Source: Halobacteriales archaeon (GTDB lineage: Archaea > Thermoplasmatota > SW-10-69-26 > JACQPN01 > JAIVGT01). From it: 14,235 nt of DNA. The notes below the pieces were generated by a model. It searched no databases. It was not told where the DNA came from and worked only from the letters and a program-made list of their open reading frames with translations. The stretch lies in the NCBI GenBank assembly GCA_020201485.1, contig JAIVGT010000195.1, forward strand, positions 1-14,235. The letters are read 5' to 3'. Numbering within the stretch: the stretch's first letter is position 1; each line of letters begins with the position of its first letter. The position numbers and the translations under genes were made by a program. This document shows, piece after piece, positions 11,854 to 14,235 of the stretch.

Positions 11854-14235
11854 ATGTTCGCGCGCCGTCAGCACGTCCTGTCTGTCCTTGGGCTCGTCGC
11901 CGTCTTGCTGTTCAACCTGGTGCCGGTCGTGCCCGCTGACGCGCCGCCTTCGAATGCCGAGGGTACCGTCGTCGTCCACGTCGCCTTCGCGGCCTTCGGC
12001 CAGTACCACACCGTCGGCTACGTGCCAGACACGCCGAACTTCGGCACGGGCACGATCACGTGCGGCACGGGCTCGACGTGCGAGAACAACACCGCGTACG
12101 GCTCGGGCAAGCTGACGTGCAGCGCCGGGAGCACGTGCAAGAACGACACATCCTGGAACAGCACCATCACGTGCCAGGCGGTGAGCGTGTGCAACAACGC
12201 CGCTTACGGCAACGGCCACACGACGTGCCCGCCCCTGGTCGCCACGTGCACGGCCGGGGCGACGGGCTCCGCAGGGACGAAGGCCTGCGCCGCAGCCTGC
12301 TCCTCCGGCACGAAAGCCGTCTTGCTGTGCAACCCGAACGCCACCTGCCTGGACAGCGCCGCGAGGGTGAATGGCACCATCTCCGTCGGCATCTTCAGCG
12401 TGAGCGCGACCAACACCGCGTCCGACCGCGCGACCCTCGCCTGCGGGGCGAACGTCACCTGCACCGGGAACGCCGCCCTGGGAACATCGTTCATCGCGTG
12501 CGTGGACACGAGCACGTGCACCGGCAACGTCGCCGCGGTCAACGCCAACATCACGTGCGGCATCGGTGCGGCGTGCAAGGGGAACATCGCGAACAACGAG
12601 AGCCTCCTGTCGTGCAACACCACGGCCCTCTGCGAGAACAACCACGTGCTCGGCAACGCTTCGTTCACCTGCAACGCGAACGCTTGGTGCGTGAACAACA
12701 CCGTCGCCGGGAACGTCTCGTTCACTTGCGGCAGCGGGGCGGTGTGCCGGAACAACACCATCGTGTCCTACGTCGGCATCTCGGCCGCGCCGCCGACACC
12801 ACCGACGTTCTCCCGGGCCGTGACGGTTCCGCTGGTGGATTCGGAGAACGACTGGATCATGGACGGCAATCTGTCCGCCGACACGACGGACAGCACCGTC
12901 AAGGAGTACTGCCAAGCCCAAGGTCGCAGCGGACACAGCCGCTTCATCGAGAGCACGGGCATCGACTTCACCCTGCACCTCAATGGCACCGCGGATTGCG
13001 CCAACGCGAACTACAACGTCACCCTTCTCGTGAACAACCACGGCTTGGACCAGATGGAGGACCTGTGCAACACGCAGCCCAAGGACACGACCAAGGACTG
13101 CGCTGGCAAGTACTGCCCTCCCTCCCCGGGCGCGCCGTCAGGCTCGCCGTTCACGAACTACTTCTCGCCAGTTGGTTGCGAGGCGCACATCCGCCTCGGC
13201 AACCTGAGCAACCTCGCAGCGCACCCGGTGCTCGCGAACTTCACGGGCTTCGGCGACAACGACTTCGGCTTCGGTTATCCAGGGGAATACGATGCCACGG
13301 TGGACACAACGACGAGCGTGACGTTCTCCGATGTGACGAACATCGCCGTCCCGGGGAATCCGTGGCTGGTCCGCTTGGACATCCAGGATTTCAAGCTTCT
13401 GTTCACCGGAGGCCCGAACAACCCGCCGGGCGGCGATGACTGGAACATCGATGCGCGGGTCAACGCGACGGACGGGTCCTGCAGCAGCCTCGTCCGCACG
13501 ATGCACAGCAGGTTCATCCAACCGAGCAGGCTCGACCTCCTCATCCGCAACGCCACCGGATGCGAGAATCAGACGCTGGACCTGCACGTCGTGCCGTACA
13601 CGCACCTGTTCGACTCGTTCATCGACGTGAACGGGGACGCCACAGGCACCTCGGGCGCAGGAACCACCACCTGCGACGCCTCCGCCTCGTGCTCGTCGAA
13701 CAACGCCTGGGGAAGCGGCATCGTCTGGTGCGGCCCGCTGACCACGTGCAAGAGCGCGACCGCGTTCGGCAATGGCAACGTGACCTGCTTGGCCGGGTCG
13801 AAGTGCGAGAACGACACCGCGCCCGGCTACTCCGACCACGTGGGCGCGACGCAAGCCGGGCCGTGCCCGCCGCAGATCGGCCCGAACGCGACGACGCAGC
13901 TGCCGGATGGTCGCGCAGTGGGAACGCTGTGCGACATCAGCACGCAGATCATCTTGACCGATGGCTGGTACACCGGAACGCAATACGCCAACGGCACGTA
14001 CGACAGCCAAGCCGACTCGAACGATGGCAACTTGACCTACAACGTCAGCGTTCTGAGGGCGCCCGATGTCAACACGACGCACATCGCGTTCCTCCTCACC
14101 CCCGACATCGCCAACGACCCGCTCGAGAACGATTGGCTCCTCGATGGCCAGGCCACCACGAGCGATCCGGTCTGCCACGCGGAGTGGCGCACGTCGCACA
14201 GCCGGTACTACCCGCCGAGGGGTTTGGACCTCACG
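11854..14235 (+). CDS. Secreted, cysteine-rich, N-glycosylation-rich solenoid repeat surface protein (3' end outside window)
   Basis: The frame is open from ATG 11854 to the last base (794 codons). A signal peptide is clear: RR at 4-5, a hydrophobic core at 8-27, and a likely signal peptidase I site after ADA (28-30). Three blocks of ~19-residue repeats with C-x5-C per coil occupy ~70-132, 159-298 and 607-651, mostly of the form TC-x5-C-x-[NG]-N. Between them lie modules with DW ... C-x7-HSR[FY] at 331-372, 527-562 and 758-793. About 28 N-x-S/T sequons were counted by eye, most in the repeats and loops, pointing to archaeal-type N-glycosylation. The repeats suggest a parallel beta-solenoid with one disulfide per coil. 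No enzyme motif is seen; roles in the cell envelope, adhesion or surface binding are guesses. No family recognised. No Shine-Dalgarno; the palindrome at 11814 may be its promoter. Confidence 0.85.
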   Translation, partial: MFARRQHVLSVLGLVAVLLFNLVPVVPADAPPSNAEGTVVVHVAFAAFGQYHTVGYVPDTPNFGTGTITCGTGSTCENNTAYGSGKLTCSAGSTCKNDTSWNSTITCQAVSVCNNAAYGNGHTTCPPLVATCTAGATGSAGTKACAAACSSGTKAVLLCNPNATCLDSAARVNGTISVGIFSVSATNTASDRATLACGANVTCTGNAALGTSFIACVDTSTCTGNVAAVNANITCGIGAACKGNIANNESLLSCNTTALCENNHVLGNASFTCNANAWCVNNTVAGNVSFTCGSGAVCRNNTIVSYVGISAAPPTPPTFSRAVTVPLVDSENDWIMDGNLSADTTDSTVKEYCQAQGRSGHSRFIESTGIDFTLHLNGTADCANANYNVTLLVNNHGLDQMEDLCNTQPKDTTKDCAGKYCPPSPGAPSGSPFTNYFSPVGCEAHIRLGNLSNLAAHPVLANFTGFGDNDFGFGYPGEYDATVDTTTSVTFSDVTNIAVPGNPWLVRLDIQDFKLLFTGGPNNPPGGDDWNIDARVNATDGSCSSLVRTMHSRFIQPSRLDLLIRNATGCENQTLDLHVVPYTHLFDSFIDVNGDATGTSGAGTTTCDASASCSSNNAWGSGIVWCGPLTTCKSATAFGNGNVTCLAGSKCENDTAPGYSDHVGATQAGPCPPQIGPNATTQLPDGRAVGTLCDISTQIILTDGWYTGTQYANGTYDSQADSNDGNLTYNVSVLRAPDVNTTHIAFLLTPDIANDPLENDWLLDGQATTSDPVCHAEWRTSHSRYYPPRGLDLT
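12061..12249 (+). repeat. First C-x5-C coil block of the surface protein
   Basis: Coils begin at Cys70, 89, 107 and 125 with partner cysteines at 76, 95, 113 and 132. Spacing is 19, 18 and 18 residues, so this block is less regular than the second, and its last pair has an extra residue. The repeat is followed by an irregular 26-residue segment with extra cysteines (145 and 149). Confidence 0.75.
12328..12747 (+). repeat. Second C-x5-C coil block, exact 57-bp (19-residue) period
   Basis: First cysteines are at 159, 197, 216, 235, 254, 273 and 292 and partners at 165, 203, 222, 241, 260, 279 and 298. Intervals are exactly 19 residues, or 38 where one coil (178-196) has lost both cysteines but keeps the phase (Val178 and Ser184). 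That makes eight consecutive coils. Confidence 0.85.
12844..12969 (+). repeat. DW...C-x7-HSR module, copy 1 (residues 331-372)
   Basis: ENDWIMDG begins the copy; Cys353 precedes His361-Ser-Arg-Phe by eight residues, and IDF follows nine after the His. It carries six extra residues between DW and Cys compared with copies 2 (13432-13539) and 3 (14125-14235). Confidence 0.7.
13432..13539 (+). repeat. DW...C-x7-HSR module, copy 2 (residues 527-562)
   Basis: GDDWNIDA opens the copy; Cys543 is eight residues before His551-Ser-Arg-Phe, and LDL follows at +9. The DW-to-Cys distance (13) equals copy 3. Confidence 0.7.
13672..13806 (+). repeat. Third C-x5-C coil block of the surface protein
   Basis: Cys607/613, 626/632 and 645/651 again repeat at exactly 19 residues. 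The block sits between the second and third DW/HSR modules, so the architecture alternates solenoid segments with a second domain type. Confidence 0.8.
14125..14235 (+). repeat. DW...C-x7-HSR module, copy 3 (residues 758-794, cut by window end)
   Basis: ENDWLLDG opens the copy; Cys774 is eight residues before His782-Ser-Arg-Tyr, and LDL follows at +9. The module is interrupted by the end of the window, so more alternating modules probably follow. Confidence 0.7.

Noticed and set aside
12061..12747. Could the Cys repeats be EGF-like, zinc ribbon or RTX repeats?
   Set aside because: EGF modules need six cysteines in ~35-40 residues, zinc sites need CxxC pairs, and RTX needs GGxGxD; none of these patterns is present.
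12060..13439. 459-codon plus-strand frame in the surface gene and minus-strand frames opposite it (11647-13041, 13138-14199)
   Set aside because: They are off-frame readings; the frame from 11854 has a signal peptide and exact Cys periodicity, and stays open to the window end.

Overview
The window is very GC-rich and is probably from an uncultured high-GC archaeon, perhaps a euryarchaeal or Thermoplasmatota-like lineage. This is an inference. It rests on a secreted surface protein crowded with N-x-S/T sequons, weak or absent Shine-Dalgarno sites, and short AT-rich cores (CTTAAG, CCTTAAGG, CTTCAAG, CTTAGG, AAAAG) about 29-35 nt upstream of several start codons, as expected of archaeal TATA boxes on nearly leaderless mRNAs. 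A GC-rich bacterium is not excluded. No RNA genes, CRISPR arrays or insertion sequences were seen.

Layout. 1-285 is the 3' end of a RecB-family/RNase H-like nuclease whose frame stays open to 705, followed by a degenerate stretch. 644-1464 (minus) holds two translationally coupled small proteins of unknown function that appear to be diverged paralogues of each other. 1619-1822 (minus) is a tiny two-helix membrane protein. 1926-4213 (plus) is a two-gene operon: an aryl (benzoate-type) CoA ligase and a creatininase-fold metal hydrolase, with overlapping stop and start. A strong inverted repeat separates it from the convergent DHA2 drug transporter (4310-5773, minus), which lies behind a soluble PAS histidine kinase (5831-7474, minus) and a CheB-CheR-coiled coil-PAS fusion (7589-10156, minus). 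Facing these across a 165-bp control region with a 23-bp tandem repeat are a possible MEDS-like sensory protein and a stand-alone CheB-type methylesterase (10321-11423, plus).

After a 430-bp gene-free leader with mutually exclusive hairpins comes the most unusual element: a secreted protein that starts at 11854 and runs off the window end (794 codons seen). It alternates blocks of an exactly 19-residue repeat, each coil marked by C-x5-C, with a second repeated module, DW...C-x7-HSR[FY]-x5-[IL]-D, and carries about 28 N-glycosylation sequons. It reads as a disulfide-stapled, glycosylated solenoid surface protein.

Functional reading. The middle of the window is a sensory/signalling island (two methylesterases, one methyltransferase, PAS domains, a kinase) without chemoreceptors, CheA or CheY in view, so a signalling role outside classical chemotaxis is likely. 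The CoA ligase and hydrolase suggest aromatic acid metabolism.
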